Positions 12,915 through 22,334 of a stretch of DNA of 64,000 nt are shown piece by piece. A program made the position numbers and the translations under genes. This stretch comes from Desulfonatronum thiosulfatophilum (GTDB lineage Bacteria; Desulfobacterota; Desulfovibrionia; Desulfovibrionales; Desulfonatronaceae). Below the pieces are notes generated by a model, which searched no databases, was not told the DNA's origin, and saw only the letters and a program-made list of their open reading frames with translations. How positions within the stretch are numbered: position 1 is the first letter of the stretch; each line of letters opens with the position of its first letter. The DNA is taken from assembly GCF_900104215.1 (NCBI RefSeq), contig NZ_FMXO01000002.1:186001-250000 (forward strand). Reading direction: 5' to 3'.

Positions 12915-14239
12915 CCAACGCCCGCTGGCTGGACCCGGACAACCTGACCATCCGCGATACGTGTCTGCGCATTCGTCCCAGTCCGGACGGCGGCCCGAAA
13001 AAAGAACTGGAGAGCGATCAGTTTCAGGATTCCGAGACCTGTCTTGAATTCCTCGACGCTCCGCCTGCTCCGGACGCTGAAGGTTCCGATCGCCAACCCC
13101 CCGTCCGCGTCATCGACTGCGGCGGCAAGCTCGTTACCCGCTCCTTTGCCTTGGGTCACCATCACCTCTACTCCACCTTTGCCCGTGGCATGCCCGCTCC
13201 ACCCCGCACCCCCACGAATTTTCCCGAAATCCTCGACCTGATCTGGTGGCGGCTGGACAAGCGGCTGGATCTGCCCATGATCGAGGCCAGCGCCCTGGCC
13301 ACGGCCCTGCTCTGCGCCAAGCGAGGCGTGACCTTCGTCATTGATCACCATGCCTCTCCCTTTGCAGTGAACGGCAGTCTGGAGACCATTGCCAAGGCCT
13401 TTGAATCCGTGGGGCTGGGCCATCTGCTCTGCTACGAGATGTCCTGCCGGGACGGCGAGGCAGTCAAGGAAGCGGGGCTTGAGGAAACGCAGCGCTATCT
13501 TGCCTCCGGCCGCATCGGCCAGGTGGGGCTGCATGCCTCCTTCACCGTGGACGACGATCTACTAGCTCGGGCCGTGGCTCTGGCCGACAGATACGGTACC
13601 GGCCTGCACATGCATGTGGCCGAAGACATGGCCGATCAGAACCATTGCCTGCACCACTACGGCAAACGGGTCGTCCAGCGCCTGGCCGATGCCGGGGCAC
13701 TGGCCTCTCCACACACCCTCCTGGCCCATTGCGTCCACCTGGACGAAGCCGAACGGGAACTGCTGCGCGATTCCCCGGTCTATGTGGCCCAGGCCAGCGA
13801 ATCCAACCTGAACAACAACGTCGGACTTGGCCGCTACGACGATCTCGGCCCCCGAGTGATCCTGGGAACGGACGGAATGCACGTGGACATGCTCCGGTCG
13901 CTCAAGGCCGCCTTCATTGCCGGTCAATCCGCCGAAAGCCTCGGTTTCCAGGAAGCCTACGCCCGCCTGCGACGTACCCATGAACTGATCCGGGAGATCG
14001 GCGCACCCGGTGACGGCGCCAACAACCTAGTCATCCTGGACTACGACTCGCCCACCCCTCTGACGCCGGAGAACATGCTCGGGCATTTCCTGTTCGGCCT
14101 GGAGGCCATTCATGTGCATACGGTCATCGCCCAAGGCCGCCTCGTGGTCGAAGACCGCCGCCTGGTCAGCCGCGACGAGTCCGAAATTCTGGCCTTTGCA
14201 CATGAACAGACGCAAAGGCTGTGGGAGCGATTACGTTAG
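12899..14239 (+). CDS. ssnA: SsnA-like amidohydrolase
   Basis: A 446-aa amidohydrolase-superfamily protein, probably a metal-dependent deaminase of a purine-like compound. Metal-binding histidines are visible in GHHHLYSTFARGM, LHMHVAED and LAHCVHL, and the catalytic Asp region is GTDGMHVDM. SsnA proteins are consistently encoded with Se-dependent XDH genes, matching this context. The start overlaps the upstream hydroxylase gene by 16 bp, with AAGGAG at about 12886-12891. An acidic, Pro-rich insertion around residues 25-60 (DAPPAPDAEGSD region) is not typical and may be a surface loop. Confidence 0.88.
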   Translation: MELLLTNARWLDPDNLTIRDTCLRIRPSPDGGPKKELESDQFQDSETCLEFLDAPPAPDAEGSDRQPPVRVIDCGGKLVTRSFALGHHHLYSTFARGMPAPPRTPTNFPEILDLIWWRLDKRLDLPMIEASALATALLCAKRGVTFVIDHHASPFAVNGSLETIAKAFESVGLGHLLCYEMSCRDGEAVKEAGLEETQRYLASGRIGQVGLHASFTVDDDLLARAVALADRYGTGLHMHVAEDMADQNHCLHHYGKRVVQRLADAGALASPHTLLAHCVHLDEAERELLRDSPVYVAQASESNLNNNVGLGRYDDLGPRVILGTDGMHVDMLRSLKAAFIAGQSAESLGFQEAYARLRRTHELIREIGAPGDGANNLVILDYDSPTPLTPENMLGHFLFGLEAIHVHTVIAQGRLVVEDRRLVSRDESEILAFAHEQTQRLWERLR

Positions 14240-14311
14240 TCCAAGCCTATTCCTCCGATGCAGTTGCCAGAGCCGAAAGTATACGGAAAAATTTGGATTG
14301 CAGGTGATAGA

Positions 14312-14608
14312 ATGAGCAGATTTGACAATAAGACATATGAGCCGCTGGATCAGGAGGAAAAGGATCTGATGGAGTCCTTGGAGCGTGAAGGATGGCAGTC
14401 CGTTCCGGATTCGGAAAAGCAGGTAAACGCCGCGCGTTTGGCCGCCAGAAACACGTTGAGAAAAGACAAACGCATCAACCTGCGCCTTTCGCAAAAGGAT
14501 TACCACCGGATTCAGATCAGGGCCGTGGAGGAAGGCATCCCTTACCAGACCTTCATCTCCAGCTTGGTCCATAAGTACCTAGACGGAAAGCTGATCCAGA
14601 AACAGTAG
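14312..14608 (+). CDS. CopG-like antitoxin, apparently without its toxin
   Basis: 98 aa. It contains KDKRINLRLSQKDYHRIQIRAVEEGIPYQTFISSLVHKY, a ribbon-helix-helix DNA-binding region of the CopG antitoxin type found in BrnT-like or related TA pairs. The start MSRFDNKTYEP at 14312 is preferred over an in-frame ATG at 14258, because the family normally begins near this point and GGTGAT lies upstream. Toxins of this type usually lie immediately upstream, but only about 70 bp separate it from ssnA, so the toxin is missing. A remnant could be the short frame 14258-14311. Confidence 0.75.
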   Translation: MSRFDNKTYEPLDQEEKDLMESLEREGWQSVPDSEKQVNAARLAARNTLRKDKRINLRLSQKDYHRIQIRAVEEGIPYQTFISSLVHKYLDGKLIQKQ

Positions 14609-14752
14609 CTCAATATCAGCCGAAAACTTCCTGTACCAAGCAGGAGCTTGGGTGTTACCGGTCTGTGACCGCAAGGGCTGCCGAATCATCCCTTGGACGA
14701 GCATACCAAAGTCCTGAACGATATCGCTGCCACGCTGAGAAGGTAGACTCAA

Positions 14753-17494
14753 ATGAAGACCATGGACCGCTTTCACCTCGTCCCTCACGACCGGCTTCTG
14801 GCTTCCATGCTCGACGAACTCGAACATGAGCAAATCCTCGGCATTCCCAGAGCCTGTTTCTTCAGACCAAGCCCCGATGATCCCTTCACCATGATCCGCT
14901 ACGGTCGGCGCCTGGAGACGCCTGTCGGTGCGGCCGCCGGGCCGCATACCCAGCTGGCCCGGAATCTCGTGGCCGCCTGGCTGTGCGGAGGTCGCTATCT
15001 GGAATTGAAGACAGTCCAGATCCTGGACGAGTTGACCCTGGCCAGACCGTGCATCGACATGCGCGACGAGGGGTACAACTGCGAATGGTCCCAGGAGTTG
15101 AAGCTAGAGCAATCCTTTGCCGAGTACCTGAACGGCCTGCTGCTGATCCTGACCCTGCGTCGCAGGCTGGGCTTTCCCGGCAGCGAGGACGGCCGCGATC
15201 CCGGTTTCATCATGAACATGAGCGCGGGGTATGATCTGGCCGGGATCACCAGCCCGGCCATGGTCCGCTTCCTGGACCGCATGGCCCATTGTCCCGAGGA
15301 AATCGCCGAAGCGGCCAGGAATCTCGCCCGCGTCTGCCCGGAACTCGACGAGGTGAGCCTGCCCGATGCCGTCAGCACCAGTCTGACCATCTCCACCATG
15401 CACGGCTGTCCGCCGGACGAGGTGCAGCGCATTGCCCTGCATTTCATCGAGGAACGCGGACTGCACACCACCCTGAAGCTCAACCCCACTCTTCTCGGAC
15501 CGCAGCGGGTGCGCGACCTGCTCGGAGGGCTGGGCTGGGATCTGGAAGTCCCGGACACGGTTTTTGCCAATGATTTGAGCCTGGATCAGGCCCTGCCCAT
15601 CGTCCGCACCCTTTCCGCCGCAGCCCGCAAGCGGGGCGTGGAGTTCAACCTCAAGCTGACCAATACCCTGCCGTGTGTGAATCGTTCGGCCTTGCCCAAA
15701 GCTGAGCAGCAGGTCTACTGTAGCGGACGGCCGCTGCACCCCTTGGCCGTGCATGTTGCCTTGCTGCTGCGCGAACATATGGATGACGCCGCAGACTGTC
15801 CGCCGCTTTCTTTCTGCGCCGGAGCCGACGCCTTCAACACCCCAGACCTGCTGGCCGCAGATCTGGGCCCGGTCACGACATGCAGCGATCTGCTCAAGCC
15901 CGGCGGATATGCCCGGCTGCGCCAGTACCTGGACGTTCTGTCAGACCGCATGTCCTCGGTCGGCGCCCGCAACCTTGAAGAGTGGCGGAAATACGCCAGG
16001 AACAACAGCCTCAGCCTTGCGGACTACGCCAAAACCACGGCCGCAAGCCGCCGCTACGCCAAGACGCGCAAGACGCATACCGACGTCAAGATCCCCCGCC
16101 CTCTGCCCCGCCGGGACTGCTTCACCGCACCCTGCATGGCCGCCTGTGCCGCGGGGCAGGATATCCCGGCCTACCTGGGGCACATGGCCGAGAACAACGC
16201 CCCAGCGGCCCTGGCCGCCATCCGGGACACGAATCCCCTGGCGCATCATCTGGGCTTGGCCTGCGACGCCCAATGCCGCAAGCGCTGCACCCGGGGCAAC
16301 CTGGACGCACCGTTGCGCATCCGGGAAGCCAAGGCCGTTGCCGCCCGCCTGGGGAAGGCGGATAGAGCAAACACCCGGATCATCTCCGGAACCGCAAGCA
16401 GTCCCGAAACCAGAGCCCGTGTTGCCATACACGGCCTGGATGCGCGAACCGCAAGCTGCGCCGGAACTCTGGTCCAGGCCGGAGTGCCCGTGACTCTGCT
16501 CGTTCCGAAAAACGCCATGCATCTGGGCAAGGACACCTCCCCAGCCCAACGCGCCTTGCTCGCTGACATCGCCGATCTGGCCGCCTTGAGCAAAGATGGC
16601 GCTTCCGAGGATAATTCAACGTTTGGGAGCCTGCTGATTCACGAGCATTCCGATCAGGATCAACAGATCTTCGAACACGACTTCACCTTTGACGACCCAA
16701 TGCCCTCCGGTCCCGGCAGCCTGCCGCGAGCCGTGACTCTCGGACGTCAGGCAGCAGAAGCTTATTTGAACGCACAAGGCATCACCAAGCCTCCCGCGCC
16801 GCATCGCCCCGATGCCGACTTGCCCACGCTACGCATGTCCCGACACATCCGCGACTTCGGGCCATATTCCTGTCCTGAAGCGATCACCCGCAAGGTGTCC
16901 GGCGATCAGGCCATGGCTCGTGAGGCCTCCCGCTGCCTGCGCTGCGATACCCTGTGCGAAGTCTGCGTCACGGTCTGCCCCAATCGGGCCATCATGGCCC
17001 TGCAATCCTTCCCCGGTCTCATTGCCGCGGGACAAGTCCAGCGCGCTCATGACGGCCAACCCGAGATTCTGATCACGCAAAAACGTCCCTTGACCGACTG
17101 CACTCAGATCGTGATCCTGGCCGACTTCTGCAATGCCTGCGGCAATTGCGCCGCCTTCTGCCCGTCCTCGGACGCGCCCTTCGCGGTCAAGCCCCGCATC
17201 CACCTGACCAGGGCCAGCTTCGAGGAGGAAAAAGAAGGTTACTTCCCGGTCGGTCCGGACCGGCTGGAAATTCTGCGCAACGGCATCCCCGCCAGCCTGA
17301 TCAAAACCATCGATGGATTGCGCTATCAAAGCAACGCCTTGACCCTCACCCTGGACTCTGCGACTCTGTATCCGAGCATGATTGATCTGGCGGAAAACAC
17401 GGAACATGCGGACCTTGAACAGGCACTTGAAGCAGGTTTGATCCACATCATGCTCATGTCCTCTTCGCTCCTTCCATTTGGCTTCATGCGTTAA
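14753..17494 (+). CDS. ygfK: YgfK-like iron-sulfur oxidoreductase (labelled selenate reductase subunit in the family)
   Basis: 913 aa. Residues 1 to about 440 form a dihydroorotate-dehydrogenase-like barrel (YGRRLETPVGAAAGPHTQLA, MSAGYDLAGI). Then a GltD-like N-terminal cluster domain (CMAACAAGQDIPAYLGHM, CRKRCTRGNL) and, after a degenerate middle, C-terminal ferredoxin-type cysteines (CLRCDTLCEVCVTVCPNRAI, and CNACGNCAAFCPSS). Known family members are encoded with Se-dependent xanthine dehydrogenases. The usual GxGxxG dinucleotide motif after the GltD domain is replaced by RVAIHGLDARTASC, and this part is short, so FAD or NAD binding there is doubtful. The protein probably moves electrons for the hydroxylase. 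Confidence 0.85.
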   Translation: MKTMDRFHLVPHDRLLASMLDELEHEQILGIPRACFFRPSPDDPFTMIRYGRRLETPVGAAAGPHTQLARNLVAAWLCGGRYLELKTVQILDELTLARPCIDMRDEGYNCEWSQELKLEQSFAEYLNGLLLILTLRRRLGFPGSEDGRDPGFIMNMSAGYDLAGITSPAMVRFLDRMAHCPEEIAEAARNLARVCPELDEVSLPDAVSTSLTISTMHGCPPDEVQRIALHFIEERGLHTTLKLNPTLLGPQRVRDLLGGLGWDLEVPDTVFANDLSLDQALPIVRTLSAAARKRGVEFNLKLTNTLPCVNRSALPKAEQQVYCSGRPLHPLAVHVALLLREHMDDAADCPPLSFCAGADAFNTPDLLAADLGPVTTCSDLLKPGGYARLRQYLDVLSDRMSSVGARNLEEWRKYARNNSLSLADYAKTTAASRRYAKTRKTHTDVKIPRPLPRRDCFTAPCMAACAAGQDIPAYLGHMAENNAPAALAAIRDTNPLAHHLGLACDAQCRKRCTRGNLDAPLRIREAKAVAARLGKADRANTRIISGTASSPETRARVAIHGLDARTASCAGTLVQAGVPVTLLVPKNAMHLGKDTSPAQRALLADIADLAALSKDGASEDNSTFGSLLIHEHSDQDQQIFEHDFTFDDPMPSGPGSLPRAVTLGRQAAEAYLNAQGITKPPAPHRPDADLPTLRMSRHIRDFGPYSCPEAITRKVSGDQAMAREASRCLRCDTLCEVCVTVCPNRAIMALQSFPGLIAAGQVQRAHDGQPEILITQKRPLTDCTQIVILADFCNACGNCAAFCPSSDAPFAVKPRIHLTRASFEEEKEGYFPVGPDRLEILRNGIPASLIKTIDGLRYQSNALTLTLDSATLYPSMIDLAENTEHADLEQALEAGLIHIMLMSSSLLPFGFMR

Positions 17495-17552
17495 CTAATT
17501 TTCCGTTCGTTCAAGAACCAAGGAAAATGCAACAGCTCATCCTGGACAAGCC

Positions 17553-17941
17553 ATGGTGGATATCGAAAAACACATTTCATATTGGAGGGATAGTTCAGAA
17601 GAAGATTTCGAGGTGCCAAGCAGCTTATCGGATCAGGAAAAATTCGACACGGCTTGTTATTTCTTCATCTGTCGTTGGAAAAGATTCTCAAAGCCCATTT
17701 CTGCCATGCCAGCGGCGACATTGCTCCAAGGGTGCATAATCTTGTTGTCTTGGCAGAATCATCTGGAATAAATTTCCAGGCGAAACACATTCAATTCTTG
17801 GCCGAAATCAATCCACTCAACATTGAAGGTCGTTATCCGGAGACATGGAGTCCGATTCCAACTCGTCACGAGGCGGTTGTACTGGTTTGAAATACTGAAG
17901 AGCTTCTCAAATGGTTGAAGAATCAACTACAAATACGGTGA
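17553..17941 (+). pseudogene. HEPN-domain gene (HepT-like) broken by a frameshift and an in-frame TGA
   Basis: The frame at 17553 encodes MVDIEKHISYWRDSSEEDFEV. Typical HEPN sequence then continues in the +2 frame from about 17618 (GKIRHGLLFLHLSLEKILKA, then GDIAPRVHNLVVLAE and LNIEGRYPETW). Restoring one base in GAGGTGCC near 17614 joins the two parts. A TGA at 17888-17890 interrupts the frame again, before NTEELLKWLKNQLQIR and a TGA at 17939-17941. HEPN proteins pair with MNT nucleotidyltransferases as toxins; this copy is presumably inactive unless the lesions are sequencing errors. It overlaps the MNT gene. Confidence 0.8.
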
Positions 17942-18255
17942 AGAAATACCTGACTGAGCTGATTCGACTCGGTATACCGGTCAGCTTCGGGATCATGTTC
18001 GGTTCAAGCGCGCGCAACGATGCCCATCGATGGAGCGATATAGATCTGCTCGTCGTATCCGAAGCTTACGATTCGTCATGCAGTCGAGAAGACATCAACC
18101 TGCTCTGGCGTACCGCAGCCCGCACAGACAGTCGGATCGAACCGATTCCCGTAGGACTGCACCGCTGGGAAACGGACGACGGCAGCACCATCATTGAATC
18201 AGCCCGGCGCGAAGGTATCCGGATTAACGTAGAAGACAATGACCACCGACAATAA
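17911..18255 (+). CDS. MNT-type minimal nucleotidyltransferase (MntA antitoxin-like)
   Basis: 114 aa with the polymerase-beta-like signature GSSAR followed by SDIDLLVV. The Gly-Ser and paired Asp residues bind metal and ATP. In HEPN/MNT modules this protein silences the HEPN RNase by modifying it with AMP. Its start overlaps the 3' end of the broken HEPN gene by 31 bp. The signature residues look intact, so the antitoxin may outlive its toxin. Confidence 0.85.
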   Translation: MVEESTTNTVKKYLTELIRLGIPVSFGIMFGSSARNDAHRWSDIDLLVVSEAYDSSCSREDINLLWRTAARTDSRIEPIPVGLHRWETDDGSTIIESARREGIRINVEDNDHRQ

Positions 18256-18275
18256 TTCCTTTTTTCTACCACTCC

Positions 18276-19163
18276 ATGACATTATCTGAACCATCACCCC
18301 CCACCATCCTTATCCGCGGGGCCGGAGATCTGGCGACCGGCGTCGCGCTGGTGCTCTTCAGGGCCGGGTTGAAACGTCTGCTGTTGCTGGAGCGGGAACA
18401 GCCTTTGGCCGTACGGAGGCTGGTCTCCTTCTCCGAAGCCGTTTACCTGGGCCGAGCCGAGGTCGAGGGAGTTGGGGGCATGTTGATCGATTCCATGGCT
18501 CAGGCCGAGGCTGCCTGGGCCGGAGATGAAATCCCGGTGCTCGTGGATCCGAACATGGACTGCCTCGAAGGACTCAAGCCACAGGTCGTTGTGGATGCGC
18601 TGCTGGCCAAGCGCTACACCGGCATTCATCCGGGCTTGGCTCCCCTGGTTATCGGACTAGGGCCTGGCTTTGTCGCAGGAAAAGATGTGCATTGCGTGGT
18701 GGAGACACATCGCGGCCATGGCATGGGAAATCTCATTTTCAACGGCTCTGCCCACCCTAACACCGGCATTCCCGGCGAGGTGCTGGGCAAAACCCTGGAG
18801 CGGCTGCTGCGGGCACCTGAGGCCGGAGTCTTCACAGCTTGTCGTTCCATCGGCGATTATGTCCAACAGGACGAGGTGGTGGGTCATGTGGGTTCCGAAC
18901 CGGTGCGGGCCAGGACGAGCGGAGTTGTGCGGGGGTTGCTGCGATCCGGGCTCCACGTCCGCACGGGCCTCAAACTCGGAGATGTGGACCCCAGGGGTGA
19001 AACGTGGCGTTGCCGCCGCGTATCCGACAAGGCCCATGCCGTCGGGCAAGGCGTGCTCCAGGCCGTGGATGCGGTCCGCGGCGACATACAATTCGATTTG
19101 ATCGACATGCAATCTCCTGCCGAACAATCAACCACCCCCATCCATCTCGGGAGAGCCGGATGA
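18276..19163 (+). CDS. yqeB: YqeB-like selenium-dependent molybdenum hydroxylase maturation protein
   Basis: 295 aa, with a Rossmann-like start ILIRGAGDLATGVALVLFRAG and the central GHGMGNLIFNG segment of the EF2563/YqeB family. Comparative genomics ties these proteins to hydroxylases with a labile selenium cofactor, where they are thought to help insert or handle selenium at the molybdenum site. The biochemical step is not established. The 3' end overlaps xdhA by 4 bp (ATGA), placing it at the head of a yqeB-xdhA-xdhB-xdhC-yqeC operon. Confidence 0.88.
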   Translation: MTLSEPSPPTILIRGAGDLATGVALVLFRAGLKRLLLLEREQPLAVRRLVSFSEAVYLGRAEVEGVGGMLIDSMAQAEAAWAGDEIPVLVDPNMDCLEGLKPQVVVDALLAKRYTGIHPGLAPLVIGLGPGFVAGKDVHCVVETHRGHGMGNLIFNGSAHPNTGIPGEVLGKTLERLLRAPEAGVFTACRSIGDYVQQDEVVGHVGSEPVRARTSGVVRGLLRSGLHVRTGLKLGDVDPRGETWRCRRVSDKAHAVGQGVLQAVDAVRGDIQFDLIDMQSPAEQSTTPIHLGRAG

Positions 19164-21454
19164 GCATCGGACAGCCCGTCAAGCGTCTGGACGCCGAAGC
19201 CAAGGTCACGGCGCGAGCGCGATATACCGAGGACATGCTGCCTCCCGGGGTGCACAGCGCCGTCTACATCCGCGGAACAGTGGCCCACGGCCGGGTCGTA
19301 TCCATGGATACCCGTGCTGCCCTGGCCGTGCCCGGCGTGGAAGCCGTGTTCACTCATGCCGATGTTCCGAAGATTCTCTACGCCACAGCCGGGCATCCCT
19401 ATTCCCTGGATCCGGAGCATGCCGACGTGGCCGACACGCTGCTGCTGACGGACCATGTCCGCTTTCATGGCGACGAGATCGGCGTGGTGGTGGCCCGTGA
19501 CGAGCTTGCCGCGCGGCGGGCCGCCTCTCTTGTGGAGGTGGTTTACGAGGAATATCCGGTCATGACCACGCCGGAAGCGGCCATGGCCCCGGAGGCCAAG
19601 GCCATCCATCCAAACGGGAACGTGGTTCAACGCAGCGAATTTTCCGTTGGTGGAGACGCTGAAGCGATCATCGCCGGCGCGGACGTGGTTGTTGAGGGCC
19701 ACTATGAGACGCCCATTACCCAGCATTGCCACATGGAACCGCTGGTGGCCCATGCCTACATGGAGGACATGGAGCGCATCACCGTGGTTTCCTCCACCCA
19801 GATCCCGCATATCTGCCGCCGCATTGTCGGACAGGCCCTGGGCATTCCCTGGAGCCGGGTGCGGATCATCAAGCCCTGCGTGGGCGGCGGATTCGGAGCC
19901 AAGCAGGACGTCGTGCTCGAACCCATGGTCGCCTTCCTTGCCTGGAAGCTGGGCCGCCCCGTGCGCATGGCCTTGACCCGCGAGGAATCCATGATCACCA
20001 GAACCCGGCACGCCTTCCGGATGCATGCCAGGATGGGCTTTTCACGGGAGGGGCGACTTCAGGCCGCGAGCCTGGACGTGGTCTCCAATACCGGGGCCTA
20101 CGCCTCGCATGGACATTCCGTGGCCGCCGCCGGGGGCGGCAAGCTCTGCAGCATGTATCCCCACAGCGCCATGCACTTCCAGGCCGCCACGGTCTATACC
20201 AATCTGCCCATTGCCGGCGCCATGCGCGGCTACGGCTCTCCCCAGACCATCTTTGCCTTTGAATGCCTGATGGAAGAGGGAGCCAGGGCCTTGGACATTG
20301 ACCCTCTGGATCTTCGCCTGATCAACGCGGGGCGTCCGGGAGACGTGAATCCGCTGTCGAAAAGACCCATCGAGACCCATGGTCTGGTCGAGTGCCTGCA
20401 AAAGGGGCGCGAACTGTTTCGCTGGGACGAACGCCGGGCCGCGCATAAAAACAGCTCCAGCGAAGTAGCGGACATCCGACGCGGCGTCGGCGTGGCTTGT
20501 TTCAGCTTCAATTCCGGCGTGTATCCCGTGGGAGTGGAGTTGTCCGGAGCACGGCTGACCCTGGTCCAGGACGGCTGCGTTCTCCTCCAGGTGGGAGCGA
20601 CGGAAATCGGTCAGGGCGCGGACACGGTTTTTGCCCAGATGGCCGCTTCGGTGCTCGACCTGCCCATGGAAGCCATGCGCGTGGTCTCCACCCAGGATAC
20701 GGACGTCGCACCCTTCGATCCCGGCGCCTTTGCCTCGCGCCAGACCTATGTCGCCGGACCGGCCGTGAAAGCCGCGGCCGAGGATCTACGCTCCAGAATC
20801 CTTGAGCACGCCGCCGAAATGACCGGTTATCCTGCCCATGCCCTGGATCTCAAGGCCGGTTTCGTCGTCGCGGTCCGGGAGCCTTCCCGAGTGTTCATGA
20901 GCCTGGAAGAACTGGCCCTGGACGCCTATTACAACAAAGACCGGGGCAGCCAGCTCACCGCGGAACGTTCCGTGAAGACCCGCACCAACGCCCCCTCCTT
21001 CGGCTGCACCTTCGTGGAAGTGGAGGTGGACGTTCCTCTCTGCCGAGTCAGGGTGACCGACATTCTGAATGTTCATGATTGCGGCGTGGTCATCAATCCG
21101 GCCACGGCCAAAGGACAGGTCCAGGGCGGCATGGCCATGGCCATCGGCTGGGCCCTGTACGAGGAACTGCTGGTTGATCCCCGCTCCGGTCAGGTACGCA
21201 ACAACAACCTGCTGGACTACAAGATGCCCACCTTCCCGGACCTGCCCGACCTGGACGTGGCCTTTGTCCAAACCCTCGAACCCTCTGGCGGTTTCGGCAA
21301 CAAATCCTTGGGCGAGCCACCCTTGCTCTCGCCCGGGCCGGCCATTCGCAACGCGGTTTGGGACGCCACCGGCGTCAAGGTCAACGCCATCCCGCTTACT
21401 CCTAAGGCCCTGTTCCCCCTGTTCCGCGAAGCCGGCTTGCTGCGGGATTATTGA
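19160..21454 (+). CDS. xdhA: Molybdenum hydroxylase large subunit (XdhA-like)
   Basis: 764 aa, close to the length of E. coli XdhA. Motifs of the molybdopterin-cytosine-dinucleotide domain are present: VGGGFGAKQD, AMRGYGSPQTIFAF, VGATEIGQGADTV, and the catalytic-glutamate segment KSLGEPPLLSPGPAIRNAV near the C-terminus. It lacks its own Fe-S and FAD domains, which are supplied by the next two genes. The likely reaction is hydroxylation of a purine or related N-heterocycle. Which substrate is used cannot be told. The start at 19160 overlaps the yqeB stop. Confidence 0.9.
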   Translation: MSIGQPVKRLDAEAKVTARARYTEDMLPPGVHSAVYIRGTVAHGRVVSMDTRAALAVPGVEAVFTHADVPKILYATAGHPYSLDPEHADVADTLLLTDHVRFHGDEIGVVVARDELAARRAASLVEVVYEEYPVMTTPEAAMAPEAKAIHPNGNVVQRSEFSVGGDAEAIIAGADVVVEGHYETPITQHCHMEPLVAHAYMEDMERITVVSSTQIPHICRRIVGQALGIPWSRVRIIKPCVGGGFGAKQDVVLEPMVAFLAWKLGRPVRMALTREESMITRTRHAFRMHARMGFSREGRLQAASLDVVSNTGAYASHGHSVAAAGGGKLCSMYPHSAMHFQAATVYTNLPIAGAMRGYGSPQTIFAFECLMEEGARALDIDPLDLRLINAGRPGDVNPLSKRPIETHGLVECLQKGRELFRWDERRAAHKNSSSEVADIRRGVGVACFSFNSGVYPVGVELSGARLTLVQDGCVLLQVGATEIGQGADTVFAQMAASVLDLPMEAMRVVSTQDTDVAPFDPGAFASRQTYVAGPAVKAAAEDLRSRILEHAAEMTGYPAHALDLKAGFVVAVREPSRVFMSLEELALDAYYNKDRGSQLTAERSVKTRTNAPSFGCTFVEVEVDVPLCRVRVTDILNVHDCGVVINPATAKGQVQGGMAMAIGWALYEELLVDPRSGQVRNNNLLDYKMPTFPDLPDLDVAFVQTLEPSGGFGNKSLGEPPLLSPGPAIRNAVWDATGVKVNAIPLTPKALFPLFREAGLLRDY

Positions 21455-21461
21455 GGAAGCA

Positions 21462-22334
21462 ATGTTTGCCTTTGAAAGTTACCATCGCGCCCGCACCCTG
21501 ACCGAGGCCCTGGATCTGCTCGCGGCAAATCCCTTTGCCAGGCCCATGGCCGGAGGAACGGACATCCTGGTCCGGCTGCGGGAGGGGCACAAGGAATACG
21601 CCGAAATCGTGGACATCCACGGACTACCGGAACTGCAAACGATCACGGAGGAAGACGGCTCGCTGCGCATCGGCTCCGGTGCGACCTTTACCAGCATCAT
21701 GGCATCGCCATCCGTCGCCCGTCACGTCCCCATGCTTATTGAGGCGGCAGGCTGGGTGGCCGGGCCGCAGATCCGCAACGTGGCCACCATCGGCGGCAAC
21801 ATTTGCAACGGCTCCGTTTGCGCGGATTCCGCCGCCCCTTTGCTGGTCCTGAACGCCCACCTGGACCTGATCGGCCCGGAAGGCGAGCGCTTGATCCCGT
21901 TGCGCGGCTTCCACCTCGGACCGGGTCGCGTGGAACTGCGCCGGGGCGAAATCCTGCGCTCGATACGCATCAAGACCGACGAATGCCGGGATTTGGGAAC
22001 GGCCTACGTCAAGTATTCCATGCGCCAGGCCATGGACATCGCCACCATCGGCTGCGGCGCGGGTGTCCGCATCCGGGACGGAGCGGTCCGGGAGCTGCGC
22101 CTTGCCTTCACCGTGGCCGCGCCCATTCCGGTACGCTGCACCACGGCCGAAACCGCCGCAACCGGCCTGCCTCTGGAGCAGGCCGTTGAGGCCGTCTGCG
22201 AAACCCTGGCCCAGGACGTCAGTCCTCGCACGTCCTGGAGGGCCGCGGGAGATTTCCGTCTGCACATCATCCGCACCCTGGCCCGACGCATGATACTGGC
22301 CGCGGCCAAGCGCACGGAGAATGCGTCATGTTGA
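21462..22334 (+). CDS. xdhB: Molybdenum hydroxylase FAD-binding subunit (XdhB-like)
   Basis: 290 aa of the CO-dehydrogenase-flavoprotein family. The FAD loops MAGGTDILVRL (about 26-36) and the TIGGNICNGSVCADSA segment are clear. It passes electrons from the Fe-S subunit to the acceptor. The ATG at 21462 has GAGGAAG just upstream and follows the xdhA stop by 7 bp. The 3' end overlaps xdhC by 7 bp. Confidence 0.92.
   Translation: MFAFESYHRARTLTEALDLLAANPFARPMAGGTDILVRLREGHKEYAEIVDIHGLPELQTITEEDGSLRIGSGATFTSIMASPSVARHVPMLIEAAGWVAGPQIRNVATIGGNICNGSVCADSAAPLLVLNAHLDLIGPEGERLIPLRGFHLGPGRVELRRGEILRSIRIKTDECRDLGTAYVKYSMRQAMDIATIGCGAGVRIRDGAVRELRLAFTVAAPIPVRCTTAETAATGLPLEQAVEAVCETLAQDVSPRTSWRAAGDFRLHIIRTLARRMILAAAKRTENASC

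Noticed and set aside
17888-17890. TGA in the HEPN frame as a second selenocysteine codon
   Set aside because: No catalytic Cys is expected there, and the gene already has a frameshift, so it is best read as decay.
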